This document shows, in pieces, positions 6,317-14,553 of a DNA stretch of 42,464 bases (positions are counted from its first letter, which is position 1; each line of letters begins with the position of its first letter). Origin of the DNA: Candidatus Parcubacteria bacterium (GTDB taxonomy: Bacteria > Patescibacteriota > Microgenomatia > Levybacterales > GWA1-39-11). The stretch covers positions 1-42,464 of the forward strand of contig QZIP01000022.1 in NCBI GenBank assembly GCA_003599595.1. The letters run 5' to 3'. The notes under the pieces were generated by a model. The model made no database searches and was not told where the DNA came from. It saw nothing but the letters and a program-made list of their open reading frames with translations. A program made the translations under genes and the position numbers.

Positions 6317-7062
6317 AATACATTATTATTTTCACACTTATAGGAAGCGTTCTTTCTCTTGCTGGAGGAATAATCCTGCTTGCAAATGAAAAACTTACTT
6401 TAAAAATTTCACACCTGCTAATATCCTTTGCCGCAGGAACACTTTTAGGAACTGCTTTTTTGGATCTTTTGCCGGAAGCACTCCATGAAAGCGGAAAACA
6501 AGCAGAAAGCCAAATATTCACATGGACACTAGTAGGAATACTATTGTTTTTTATTATAGAAAGATTTATTCACTCAACACACAGACATGATGGAATACAC
6601 GCAAGAGAAACAAAACCAACAGTTCCACTAATAATAGTAAGCGATAGTCTCCATAATTTTATAGATGGAGTTGTGATTGCAGCAGCATTCTTGGTAAATA
6701 TACCCTTGGGAATTGTGACTGCAATAGCAGTTGGAGCCCATGAGATACCTCAAGAAATAAGCGATTTTAGCATTATGCTTCACTCAGGGGTAAAAAGACT
6801 GAAAGTAATATTTTACAATTTATTCAGTTCACTGACGGCCTTAATAGGCGCGCTTTTAACATTTGCACTAAAAGACTCTGTTGAAAATATTTTACCAGCA
6901 CTTCTTGCACTTACTGCAGGATTCTTCATCTACATAGCCGCCTCAGATCTAATCCCGGAAATTCATCATGAGAAAAGAAAGGGATTTGCCTTATATGAAA
7001 CATTATTATTGCTTCTTGGAGTAGTATTAGTCTATATACTAATCACACTTCTCCGCCAATAA
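6304..7062 (+). CDS. ZIP-family zinc/divalent metal transporter
   Basis: 252 residues with about eight membrane segments. The ZIP signature residues are visible: HNFIDGVVIA at ~117-126 in TM4 and HEIPQEISDF at ~146-155 in TM5, which form the binuclear metal path. A His-rich loop (HSTHRHDGIHA, ~90-100) lies between TM3 and TM4, typical of cytosolic metal-sensing loops. ZIP proteins import Zn2+ and sometimes Fe2+ into the cytoplasm. The start overlaps the Fur-family gene, so both are probably made from one message under the palindrome at 5867-5885 and repressed when zinc is sufficient. Confidence 0.93.
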   Translation: MSTLEYIIIFTLIGSVLSLAGGIILLANEKLTLKISHLLISFAAGTLLGTAFLDLLPEALHESGKQAESQIFTWTLVGILLFFIIERFIHSTHRHDGIHARETKPTVPLIIVSDSLHNFIDGVVIAAAFLVNIPLGIVTAIAVGAHEIPQEISDFSIMLHSGVKRLKVIFYNLFSSLTALIGALLTFALKDSVENILPALLALTAGFFIYIAASDLIPEIHHEKRKGFALYETLLLLLGVVLVYILITLLRQ

Positions 7063-7205
7063 ATACATTTTAAGAATCTTTAAATAAGATTTTATCCCAT
7101 CCGTTAAAAACTATAGCAACAACACTCCTTAGCTCTATATATAAATATATAATTTGCAAACAGTTTACCCACAAAGTTCTTTATGGGTAAATAAAAATTA
7201 AAAAG

Positions 7206-7255
7206 TGGACCGTACCAGATTTGAACTGGTGATCTTTCGCATGTCCTACGAACAC
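7206..7255 (-). other. tRNA-Val(GAC)-like 3' relic
   Basis: The minus strand holds a tRNA 3' half: an anticodon-like arm TTCGT-AGGACAT-GCGAA, an intact T-arm (ACCAG TTCAAAT CTGGT) and acceptor strand ACGGTCC plus A. Position 33 is G instead of T, and no matching 5' acceptor (GGACCGT) or proper D-arm lies in the 20-odd bases before the tRNA-Ala 3' end. I read it as a decayed tRNA-Val(GAC). Confidence 0.55.
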
Positions 7256-7274
7256 CCCACACTGCCATCTTTTG

Positions 7275-7346
7275 TGGACCGGAAGAGATTTGAACTCTCA
7301 ACCTCCTCCATGCCATGGAGGCGCGCTACCGTTACGCTACCGGCCC
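7275..7346 (-). tRNA. tRNA-Ala(GGC)
   Basis: The minus strand cloverleaf has acceptor GGGCCGG/CCGGTCC with the G3-U70 wobble that identifies alanine tRNAs, anticodon loop ATGGCAT (GGC), T-loop TTCAAAT and discriminator A. CCA is not encoded. Confidence 0.96.
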
Positions 7347-7432
7347 AAAAACATATTAATTTTATCACAAAATTATCAATTGACAATTAAACAAAATTTC
7401 ACTAAAGTATAGTTGACATTATTCAAAAAATT

Positions 7433-7969
7433 ATGCCTGCAAAACTTGAGCTAGAAAGAGGACTGACAACAGAAATACAAGATCAAACATTTGATAAAGC
7501 AATTGCAGACATAGAATTTCTCTCTGACCCCGGAATAACTCCAGCAGAAATTATGATAAAAAGTTTATCTCTGTTTTCTGATCCCGCCCCAGCATTTAAG
7601 CCCCTAAGTCTTCCATACCGCTTTAGTTCCCATCCAGGAAGAACAATATATAGAAATGGAGAACGTATCTTAAAAGATAATGGAAAAATAATTAGAGTAA
7701 ATTGTGACGGTAGAATTAAGGGAATAGAGACAGAAGATGAAAGAATTAACATTGCACATGAGGCAAATGGCTTGATACAATCAGTGCAGATTAACAGATC
7801 AAAAGATGGCCTTAGAATATATGTTGAAAGAAATAGTATTGGAAATGTTACTAGAATGGTAGCAGAGAAGTTTCCATGTGATAATTTTAGCGTATTAGGA
7901 GATCCAACCACAATACTTGATATTGATTTTATAACCCCAGATCAACTGCCACTTCCAAAATTAGATTAA
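7433..7969 (+). CDS. Hypothetical soluble protein
   Basis: 178 residues, no family recognised. The second half (residues ~75-160) is beta-rich with short repeating strand patterns such as GRIKGIETEDERINIAHEAN and NGLIQSVQINRSKDG, faintly like RHS/YD repeats but too short and irregular to assign. No signal peptide or membrane segment. A TTGACA at 7380-7385 with a weak TAAAGT 17 bases later may be the promoter. It sits between the tRNA-Ala cluster and rarA. Confidence 0.65.
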   Translation: MPAKLELERGLTTEIQDQTFDKAIADIEFLSDPGITPAEIMIKSLSLFSDPAPAFKPLSLPYRFSSHPGRTIYRNGERILKDNGKIIRVNCDGRIKGIETEDERINIAHEANGLIQSVQINRSKDGLRIYVERNSIGNVTRMVAEKFPCDNFSVLGDPTTILDIDFITPDQLPLPKLD

Positions 7970-8043
7970 TTTCTTAAATAAACAATTAATCTTCAAGATA
8001 AAACAACAGACATTTTCTAATAAAAGTGCTAGAATATAGCCAA

Positions 8044-9249
8044 ATGGACATACCTCTTTCAGAAAAACTCAGACCCCAAAAGATAGATGACTTTATTGGC
8101 CAAGAACATCTGCTGGGCAAAGGAAAACCAATAAGACGCATGATTGAAGCAAAAAAAGTCAGCTCAATGATATTATGGGGACCACCAGGTACAGGGAAAA
8201 CAACCATTGCCAATATATTAGCAAAATATATTGACGCAAATTTTATTTTCTTTTCAGCAGTAACCAGTGGGGTAGAGGATGTTAGAAAAGTTATCAGAAA
8301 AGCCAAAGAAGACAATCAAACGCAAAAAAAACAAACAGTATTGTTTATTGATGAAATCCACAGATTCAGCAAGTCCCAGCAAGATGCATTTTTGCCCCAT
8401 GTTGAAGACGGAACCATAATTCTAATTGGAGCAACAACAGAGAATCCTGGATTCCGTGTAAACGCTCCTCTTATCTCAAGAAGTCAGGTTTTCACACTTT
8501 ATTCTTTAACAGAAGAAAATATTAACAAAATTGTGAACAGGGCCATAAAACAATATTCAAAACATAAATGGCAGGATGACGCGCTAAAACATATCATAAA
8601 ATATGCAAACGGTGACGCAAGAGTAGCAATTAATTCTATAGAACTAGCCTCAACTCTCAACAAAAACATAACAATCAAAGTTGCACAGGAAGCAGTTCAA
8701 AGAAAAGCAGTTTTATATGACAAAAAGGGGGATTACCACTATGACACTATCTCAGCATTTATCAAGTCTATGAGGGGCTCAGAACCAGACGCGGCACTTC
8801 ATTACCTGGCCCGTATGATAAAAAGCGGGGAAGACCCTGTATTTATTGCAAGAAGAATGCTAATATTCGCTTCTGAAGACATTGGGAATGCACAACCCAC
8901 CGCGCTTGTTCTTGCAACATCCTGTATGCAAGCAGTACATATGATAGGTATGCCAGAAGCAACCCTCATCCTAGCCCAAACTGCTGCCTACCTTGCAACA
9001 GCCAAAAAATCAATCGCCTCAACTACAGGCATCTCAGAAGCACTTGCAGACATAGATGAACAAAACTTAGACCCAATACCTCTTCATCTCAGAAATGCTG
9101 TAAATAAAGTAGTTAAAAACCTGGGCTATGGTAAAAGTCATATCAGATACCCTTGGCTAACTGAAAAACAAATAGGAGAAAAAATAGAACAGGAATATCT
9201 CCCTAAAAACCTCAAAGGTAAAAAATACTACAAACCCGATTGGAAGTAA
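8044..9249 (+). CDS. rarA: Replication-associated recombination protein A (RarA/MgsA), AAA+ ATPase
   Basis: 401 residues from ATG 8044; the upstream GTG in the ORF track has no RBS and lies in promoter-like sequence. The N-terminal AAA+ core has Walker A GPPGTGKT (~46-53), Walker [11 protein letters not shown] (~100-109), sensor 1 GATTENP (~130-136) and the ISRSQV arginine-finger region. The C-terminal half has the RarA/WRNIP1 tetramerisation domain: [30 protein letters not shown] and the final HIRYPWL. RarA acts at stalled replication forks in the cytoplasm. Length and motifs are typical and nothing looks broken. Confidence 0.96.
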   Translation: MDIPLSEKLRPQKIDDFIGQEHLLGKGKPIRRMIEAKKVSSMILWGPPGTGKTTIANILAKYIDANFIFFSAVTSGVEDVRKVIRKAKEDNQTQKKQTVLFIDEIHRFSKSQQDAFLPHVEDGTIILIGATTENPGFRVNAPLISRSQVFTLYSLTEENINKIVNRAIKQYSKHKWQDDALKHIIKYANGDARVAINSIELASTLNKNITIKVAQEAVQRKAVLYDKKGDYHYDTISAFIKSMRGSEPDAALHYLARMIKSGEDPVFIARRMLIFASEDIGNAQPTALVLATSCMQAVHMIGMPEATLILAQTAAYLATAKKSIASTTGISEALADIDEQNLDPIPLHLRNAVNKVVKNLGYGKSHIRYPWLTEKQIGEKIEQEYLPKNLKGKKYYKPDWK

Positions 9250-9282
9250 AACGATTCTAAAAATCAGTATTGTTTACACACA

Positions 9283-9309
9283 CTTGCCAAAGTGTGCCTG
9301 GGGCGGGAC
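9283..9309 (-). repeat. Duplicated 3' end of tRNA-Leu(TAA) with flank
   Basis: About 27 nt (TTGCCAAAGTGTGCCTGGGG and on) repeat 9385-9411, which spans the tRNA-Leu acceptor 3' strand, part of its T-arm and the downstream flank. The copies are about 100 bases apart, separated by a CTCAGT/ACTGAG hairpin and a CTTCGACTATGCTCAGGA motif. Confidence 0.88.
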
Positions 9310-9395
9310 TTCCTTCGACTATGCTCAGGATAAACTTCTCGTCCCTTACCCACTTCTGCAAACTCAGTACATTTTACACTGAGCTTGCCAAAGTG

Positions 9396-9476
9396 TGCCT
9401 GGGGCGGGACTCGAACCCGCATGACTTGCGCCACACGCTCTTAAGGCGTGCGTGTATACCATTCCACCACCCAGGC
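9396..9476 (-). tRNA. tRNA-Leu(TAA), intact
   Basis: The minus strand reads as a class II tRNA with acceptor GCCTGGG/CCCAGGC, anticodon loop CTTAAGA (TAA), a short variable stem TGGC-GCAA-GTCA, T-loop TTCGAGT and discriminator A; no CCA. Its first 18 nt plus one flanking base are duplicated at 9816-9834 beyond a GIY-YIG gene, and its 3' end at 9283-9309. Confidence 0.96.
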
Positions 9477-9503
9477 ATTATTAATCTTCTGTAACCTTCT
9501 CTG

Positions 9504-9770
9504 TTATATATAATCTATACTCTCCAATATTAATTTTAACTGTTGCCTTAATAGTCTTTTACCTTCAGTAGTCTTTAAAAATTTTTCTCTTCTTAAAGCA
9601 TCTCCCTTTTCAATATAAGCTTCATAATGAATTAATTCAACTGGTCTAAATCTCATCGTACTCTTACACTTTCCATCCTTATGCTGTTTAATTCTAGATC
9701 TTAAATTTCCACTACTACCTGTATATAGCTTATTATTTATTAGTTTTAATATGTAAACATAGTAAAACAT
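9504..9770 (-). CDS. UvrC-like GIY-YIG nuclease beside tRNA-Leu
   Basis: 88 residues from the ATG giving MFYYVYILKL; the longer ORF-track start runs through the hairpins and tRNA fragment. GIY-YIG motifs are complete: YYVYIL, LYTGSSGNLRSRIKQH with the catalytic Arg, LIHYEAYIEKGDALRREKFL with the catalytic Glu, and the closing TTEGKRLLRQQL. On the minus strand the order is: tRNA-Leu 5' fragment (GCCTGGGTGGTGGAATGG, broken in the D-loop), a perfect 9-bp hairpin, a second hairpin, this gene, and intact tRNA-Leu 27 bases downstream. The product closely resembles the one at 39238, so the two may be sister copies. Confidence 0.9.
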   Translation of the reverse strand: MFYYVYILKLINNKLYTGSSGNLRSRIKQHKDGKCKSTMRFRPVELIHYEAYIEKGDALRREKFLKTTEGKRLLRQQLKLILESIDYI

Positions 9771-9780
9771 ACGTGGATAC

Positions 9781-9834
9781 CCTGTCATCCGACAGGGCCA
9801 TATCGAATGATATGGCCATTCCACCACCCAGGCA
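9781..9834 (-). other. tRNA-Leu 5' fragment fused to two hairpins
   Basis: 9816-9834 duplicates the first 18 nt of tRNA-Leu(TAA) plus one flanking base, ending at the D-loop GG. It runs straight into GGCCATATC-attc-GATATGGCC (9796-9817), then CCTGTC-ggat-GACAGG (9781-9796), then the GIY-YIG start at 9770. Confidence 0.9.
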
Positions 9835-9967
9835 AAATTAATTCAAAGTTCAAAATTAAAAGTTCAAAGTCACCCAATAATATTAGAAAACTAATTACTC
9901 AATTACTATTTACTAATTACTCAATTACAACCAGCCACTAATATTTTATCCTAATAAGAGGCTTGAA

Positions 9968-10966
9968 TCAAGGATGATAAGGCGGCTTTTCTCCTAAAGT
10001 TTTTAAAGAATAGTCTAGAAGTTCTTTCATCTCTTCTCTTCTATTTTGGCTATTTAGTATAACCGCAATTATCTTATGACCATTATGTTCAAGATATGTA
10101 ACAAGACAAAGACCAGCCTCATCTGTAAAACCTGTTTTTACACCCTTAACCCCTGGATAGCTAGTTAAAAGATTTGTATCGTTTCTCAAATAAAAAGCCT
10201 TATTACTTTCAGAATATGGAATCACATATTCAAAAGTTGCCGCAACCCTGGCAAACTCTTTCTTTAAAAGTCCATATCTTGTTATAACCAAAAGATCATA
10301 CACACTGCTATATTGCTTCCCATCTCCTTCAAGTCCAGACGGATTTGTAAAATGAGTATCCGTTAACCCCAGATCCTCAGCCTTCTTATTCATCATATAA
10401 ACAAAATTATCACGTCCAAATCTACTGCCTTCTGCAATTGCTTCTGCCGCATCATTACCGGAAGGCAAAACCAAACCATACAGTAAATCTTTCAATTTTA
10501 AAATCTCTCCCTCTGATAATCCCATTGAATTCTCTCCAACAGCAGCAGCTCTTTTATTTATTACAATTTCTTTTTTTATATCTTCATTCTCAATAGCAAT
10601 AATTGCCGTCATGATTTTTGTAAGCGAAGCAATGGGAAGTCTTTCTTTTACGTTTTTTTCATACAGTAATTTATTTGATGTTAAATCATAAGAAATAACA
10701 GCGTCTGCAGAAAAACTAGGCTTCTCAATCCCAATATCATAAACCTTGTCAATTTTTGGTTTCCAATAGAATAAGACGTCACCAATATTTAAACTGGAAG
10801 CAATGCTAAAAGGAAGCGGAGACAACAAAACATTTATCTTCTTATCAGTATTTGAAAAGTAATAATCTATAAAAAAACGTACTAAAAATAAAATAAAAAT
10901 AAATATTAAAAGAAAGAAGATAAGCTTAGAGCTTTTAAAATTATTGATACCGTTCTCCTCACTCAT
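9968..10966 (-). CDS. D-alanyl-D-alanine carboxypeptidase (PBP5/DacA-type serine peptidase)
   Basis: 332 residues. A short cytoplasmic N-terminus and one signal-anchor segment (~14-36) precede the S11 peptidase domain. Active-site motifs: SLTK (Ser114, Lys117), SGN (~169-171) and KTG (~277-279). Such enzymes trim the terminal D-Ala of peptidoglycan stem peptides outside the membrane. The C-terminal PBP5 beta domain and amphipathic anchor seem absent, since the protein stops soon after the catalytic domain, so membrane attachment must rely on the N-terminal helix. It is divergently oriented to the glutamate dehydrogenase gene. Confidence 0.93.
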   Translation of the reverse strand: MSEENGINNFKSSKLIFFLLIFIFILFLVRFFIDYYFSNTDKKINVLLSPLPFSIASSLNIGDVLFYWKPKIDKVYDIGIEKPSFSADAVISYDLTSNKLLYEKNVKERLPIASLTKIMTAIIAIENEDIKKEIVINKRAAAVGENSMGLSEGEILKLKDLLYGLVLPSGNDAAEAIAEGSRFGRDNFVYMMNKKAEDLGLTDTHFTNPSGLEGDGKQYSSVYDLLVITRYGLLKKEFARVAATFEYVIPYSESNKAFYLRNDTNLLTSYPGVKGVKTGFTDEAGLCLVTYLEHNGHKIIAVILNSQNRREEMKELLDYSLKTLGEKPPYHP

Positions 10967-11100
10967 AAAACATCACAAAACACAAACAGATATTTAGTAT
11001 ACTAAACAAGAAAGAAAATATACAATACATTAATTGAAGCTCCGGGCTTACACTCTGGAAATCTTTAACAACCAGGAAATTCCATGAAGGCGGATTAATC

Positions 11101-11147
11101 ATTTTCAATGATTAATCATTGAAAATAAAAACAATTCATTATATATT
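11101..11147 (+). promoter_or_regulatory. gdh promoter overlapped by a 26-bp perfect palindrome
   Basis: TTGAAA (11119-11124), a 17-bp spacer, then TATATT (11142-11147), with the ATG ten bases later. A perfect palindrome centred on TTTTCAATGATT/AATCATTGAAAA covers 11101-11126 and includes the -35 box. A direct repeat GATTAATCATT (11093-11103 and 11110-11120) overlaps it. This is a likely repressor operator, though a hairpin role is possible. Confidence 0.72.
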
Positions 11148-11156
11148 TAATATCTG

Positions 11157-12434
11157 ATGAATAAAAACACAGATGTTTACTCTCAAACTAAAGATGAAAT
11201 CCTAAAAATAGGAAAAAAATTTAAGCTTGACAAAAATAAGCTTGAAAACTTTTTGGAACCAAATAGGATTTTAGAAGTAAAAATCCCCGTTAAGACAAAG
11301 AAGGGAATCAAAATCTACAAAGGATACAGAAGCCAACACAATAACAAGCTTGGCCCATACAAGGGCGGAATCAGATTTCATCAAAACGTAGATGAGAATG
11401 AAGTTAAAGCCCTCTCACTTTGGATGACCCTTAAATGCGCTATTGCAAATCTTCCTTTTGGAGGTGGAAAAGGAGGAATCATAGTTAATCCCAAAGAATT
11501 ATCAGAATCAGAACTAGAAGAATTATCAAAAGGGTATATTAAAAAGATATATGATATTATTGGTCCCCTAAAAGACATACCGGCGCCAGACGTAAATACC
11601 AACGCCAAAATTATGAAATGGATGACAGATGAATACATTAGTCTGGCAAATGAGAAAAACAAAAAAATAAATAGAACCCTCTATTCAACATTTACAGGAA
11701 AACCAATAGAGCACAATGGACTGGAGGGTAGAGAAGAAGCAACCGGATATGGAGGTGTAATCATCCTTGAAGAGGTAATAAAAAAGCTTGGACTCAACAA
11801 AAAAACCCTTACAATGGCAATACAAGGATTTGGCAACGTAGGTTTTTATTTTGCAAAATTTGCTTCTGATCTGGGATATAAAATTACTGCATTATCAGAT
11901 TCAAAAGGAGCAATACTAAAAACCTCAAAAGAAGACTCCTTTGATATACCACTTGTCTTGGAATGCAAGAAAAAACAAGGAGTTTTAGCAGGATGCTACT
12001 GCTCAGGAGGGGTCTGCGACATAAAAAAGGGAAAAATCATTTCCAATGATGAATTGCTGGAACTTCCAGTTGATATTTTGGTACCTGCAGCTCTAGAAAA
12101 CGTCATAAATGAAAACAATATGCACAAAATCAAAGCCAAAATCATTATCGAAATGGCAAACGGTCCAATTACGCCAAACGCTTTTAACTATCTGTCAAAA
12201 AAAGGCGTAATTATTGTTCCTGACATTCTTGCAAATTCAGGCGGTGTTGCTGGGTCATATATTGAATGGAAACAAAATCTTGAGAACAAAAAATATAAAA
12301 AGAAAGAAGTTTTTACCATGTTGGAAACAATTATGAAAAAGGCCTTCTCAAATCTATGGCATGCAAAAGAAAAATACAAAACAGATCTCAAAGAAACATC
12401 CTATGTATATGCAATAAATAAAATTATAGAGTAA
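11157..12434 (+). CDS. gdhA: Glutamate dehydrogenase (Glu/Leu/Phe/Val dehydrogenase family)
   Basis: 425 residues, usual for the hexameric bacterial/archaeal enzyme. The substrate domain shows KGGIRFH (~69-75), PFGGGKGGI (~100-108) and PAPDVNT (~141-147). The NAD(P) domain shows a Rossmann GFGNVG (~223-228), then VPAALENVI and ANSGGVAGSYIEWKQN near the end. It interconverts glutamate with 2-oxoglutarate and ammonia in the cytoplasm. In the nucleotide domain it carries a Cys-rich segment, C-x9-CYC-x4-C, ahead of PVDILVPAAL, which may bind metal or be redox active. The promoter is overlapped by a long palindrome. Cofactor preference cannot be told from the sequence. Confidence 0.95.
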   Translation: MNKNTDVYSQTKDEILKIGKKFKLDKNKLENFLEPNRILEVKIPVKTKKGIKIYKGYRSQHNNKLGPYKGGIRFHQNVDENEVKALSLWMTLKCAIANLPFGGGKGGIIVNPKELSESELEELSKGYIKKIYDIIGPLKDIPAPDVNTNAKIMKWMTDEYISLANEKNKKINRTLYSTFTGKPIEHNGLEGREEATGYGGVIILEEVIKKLGLNKKTLTMAIQGFGNVGFYFAKFASDLGYKITALSDSKGAILKTSKEDSFDIPLVLECKKKQGVLAGCYCSGGVCDIKKGKIISNDELLELPVDILVPAALENVINENNMHKIKAKIIIEMANGPITPNAFNYLSKKGVIIVPDILANSGGVAGSYIEWKQNLENKKYKKKEVFTMLETIMKKAFSNLWHAKEKYKTDLKETSYVYAINKIIE

Positions 12435-12468
12435 AACAGTTTTACAAACTTATTTTACTTAGAAAATA

Positions 12469-12497
12469 TTGACATTGACCAATAGTTTTAATATACT
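12469..12497 (+). promoter_or_regulatory. Strong promoter for purA
   Basis: TTGACA (12469-12474), 17-bp spacer, TATACT (12492-12497). Start of transcription is expected near 12504, giving a leader of about 13 nt before ATG 12517. Confidence 0.8.
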
Positions 12498-12516
12498 CCA
12501 GAAAGCCAAATAAATT

Positions 12517-14127
12517 ATGGCACTATCTCAAAAAACCAATACACGTCTTCAAATATTAAAAACTCAAGAGAATCTATTTTTTTATCCACATCAAGCAGTT
12601 CAAAAGGCATACGAAAGAATATATAAAAAAGGTGAGACACAAGTAGGCTGGCCTAAAGGAGTTGAAAGGTACAAAGAAAACTATGTTGATAATACCTGTG
12701 CATTTGTTGGTATAGCTCTGGGAGATGAAGGCAAAGGAAGACTTGTAGACAACAAGATTGAGGAAATGCTTCAAAACCCTGGAATTGAAAAGGTGTATGT
12801 AATCCGTTGGAATGGCGGAAACAACGCAGGGCACACTATTGAAAAAGATGGAATCAAAATAGCCCTGCACTCACTACCATCTTTTCCTCTTCATAAAAAA
12901 GCTATAGGAATAATTGACAGAGGAACAGCGGTAAATCCTCAAGACTTTGTAGATGAACTACTATATGTAGAACAAAAAACTGAAAGCCTTAAAAAAAGAA
13001 TATATATATCAGGCGATGCAATTCTCTTAACAGATTTAGAAAAAGCAGAGGAAGAATTAAATAACGGAATAGCGCAGAAATCAAAAGGTGGAACAGGCAG
13101 AGGAATTGCTCCTGCCTATGCACACAAGCTGGACAGAAAAGGACTGATGATATCGGATTTGATGGCAGAAAATTGGAAAGAAAAACTTGAAAAATATTAT
13201 GATGACAGAAAAACAATGTTCAAAGCTTATAGAAAAGACCTAGATAAATGTTTGGTTGCAGATTTTGGCGGAACAAAAAGAACAGGACATCAACAAAAAA
13301 GAGAAATTGGAAGTAAAGAACAATTTATCAAAAGACTTGCAGAAGCAAGGGCCTTTTTACAGGAAAGAAAAATAGCAACTAACACCAGATTAGTTCATAA
13401 CAGTATTTATAGGAATCCCAAGATTGGCGTAATTTTTGAAGGAGCACAAGCAATTGGGCTTCATCCGGAACTTGGCACCTACCCTGATGTCACTTCATCA
13501 AATCCAACACTTGAGGGAATAAGGGGAGGAACAGGTGTCTGGCTGCCAAATGAAATAAAAGACAAGGTTGGAGTTTTTAAACTTACCTACATGTCCAGTG
13601 TAGGAAGCAGAAAAGAAGCAATGCCAACATATATTTCCTTACCAGAAAAAGAAATTACAAAAACGGCTGGTCTAAATACGGAACAATTAAGAGCACTCTT
13701 TGTTAGAAACGTAGCAAATGAAAAGGGAACAAGTACGGGAAGATATAGGGACATATACCATCTTGACCTTGAAATGATGAGATACAACCTACGGATGTCA
13801 GGCGGTGTAGAAGTACTTACCGCAACCCATGTTGATATTGCACAAGAAAAAGAAACAATAAAAGTTTGCACTCATTATACGGATGAAAACGGAGCTTATA
13901 TGCCTTATCAACCAGGATTAAACTACATTAAAAACGCAAAACCCCATTATGTAAAACTCCCCGGGTGGGATGGAAAAGCTTGTACAAAAGCAAAATGTTT
14001 TGAAGATCTGCCTCAAAACGCAATTAAATTTTTAGCTTTTGTTCAAGAAATGACAGGTTACCCAATCACAATAGCCACAAATGGACCATTGAGAAAGAAC
14101 ATCATCTATATAAAAACAAATAAATAA
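12517..14127 (+). CDS. purA: Adenylosuccinate synthetase, long form
   Basis: 536 residues against about 430 in most bacteria. Hallmarks: GDEGKGRLVD (~69-78, GTP-binding loop), NGGNNAGHTI, GRGIAPAYAHK, VIFEGAQAIGLHPELGTYPDVTSSNPT, and GTSTGRYRDIYHLD. It makes adenylosuccinate from IMP and aspartate with GTP, the first committed step to AMP. The extra length comes from a ~60-residue N-terminal extension with no recognised domain and insertions around residues 170-280. No other purine-pathway gene is nearby, so it may work on salvaged IMP; that is inferred. Confidence 0.95.
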   Translation: MALSQKTNTRLQILKTQENLFFYPHQAVQKAYERIYKKGETQVGWPKGVERYKENYVDNTCAFVGIALGDEGKGRLVDNKIEEMLQNPGIEKVYVIRWNGGNNAGHTIEKDGIKIALHSLPSFPLHKKAIGIIDRGTAVNPQDFVDELLYVEQKTESLKKRIYISGDAILLTDLEKAEEELNNGIAQKSKGGTGRGIAPAYAHKLDRKGLMISDLMAENWKEKLEKYYDDRKTMFKAYRKDLDKCLVADFGGTKRTGHQQKREIGSKEQFIKRLAEARAFLQERKIATNTRLVHNSIYRNPKIGVIFEGAQAIGLHPELGTYPDVTSSNPTLEGIRGGTGVWLPNEIKDKVGVFKLTYMSSVGSRKEAMPTYISLPEKEITKTAGLNTEQLRALFVRNVANEKGTSTGRYRDIYHLDLEMMRYNLRMSGGVEVLTATHVDIAQEKETIKVCTHYTDENGAYMPYQPGLNYIKNAKPHYVKLPGWDGKACTKAKCFEDLPQNAIKFLAFVQEMTGYPITIATNGPLRKNIIYIKTNK

Positions 14128-14167
14128 ACAGACCTTCACACAACTAATCAACTACTATCTATAACAA

Positions 14168-14482
14168 TCATTCTTTGCGCTTTATCTTTTTATTATTTTT
14201 CTTGCTTTTTCCACCTTTAATGCCATGAATACTATTAGTTGTTCGGGTGTATTGCCTATCATCCACAACATCCCGCGTTGTATCAACTGTTCTACCTCCG
14301 GGAAAACCGTTTATTCCACCAATTGGAGTATCAGATACTCCCGTGCCACCAATATCTCCAATTCCATTAGAATATGGAGGAATTCTGACAACTAGCTGAT
14401 CCGGACCCCGCCTTTTATCCCCTGTCTTATCAGAAATCTCATGTCTTGCGGCTCTATTAACATCATTCTTTTTCTTTATCAT
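14168..14482 (-). CDS. Hypothetical low-complexity protein
   Basis: 104 residues rich in Gly, Asp, Lys and Arg. A central Gly/Pro/Ile segment (NGIGDIGGTGVSDTPIGG) is flanked by basic ends, including a Lys-rich C-terminus (GGKSKKNNKKIKRKE). No signal peptide or membrane segment; probably disordered. No family recognised. It is the last of a minus-strand run 14168-15415. The reading frame is open and uninterrupted, but I cannot exclude a spurious ORF. Confidence 0.45.
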   Translation of the reverse strand: MIKKKNDVNRAARHEISDKTGDKRRGPDQLVVRIPPYSNGIGDIGGTGVSDTPIGGINGFPGGRTVDTTRDVVDDRQYTRTTNSIHGIKGGKSKKNNKKIKRKE

Positions 14483-14553
14483 AATTTTATACTAAAACAT
14501 TTCAATGATAAATTCACATACTTTTTGTAAACTTTAGGAAAGAAAAACTAACA

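Noticed and set aside
7104-7390. ORFs 7104-7316 and 7205-7390
   Set aside because: They are translations across tRNA-Ala and the tRNA relic.
9270-9494. 74-codon ORF
   Set aside because: Translation through tRNA-Leu and its duplicated 3' end.
11030-11100. Possible glutamine riboswitch before gdh
   Set aside because: The sequence has small stems, but I could not match the glnA or downstream-peptide core.
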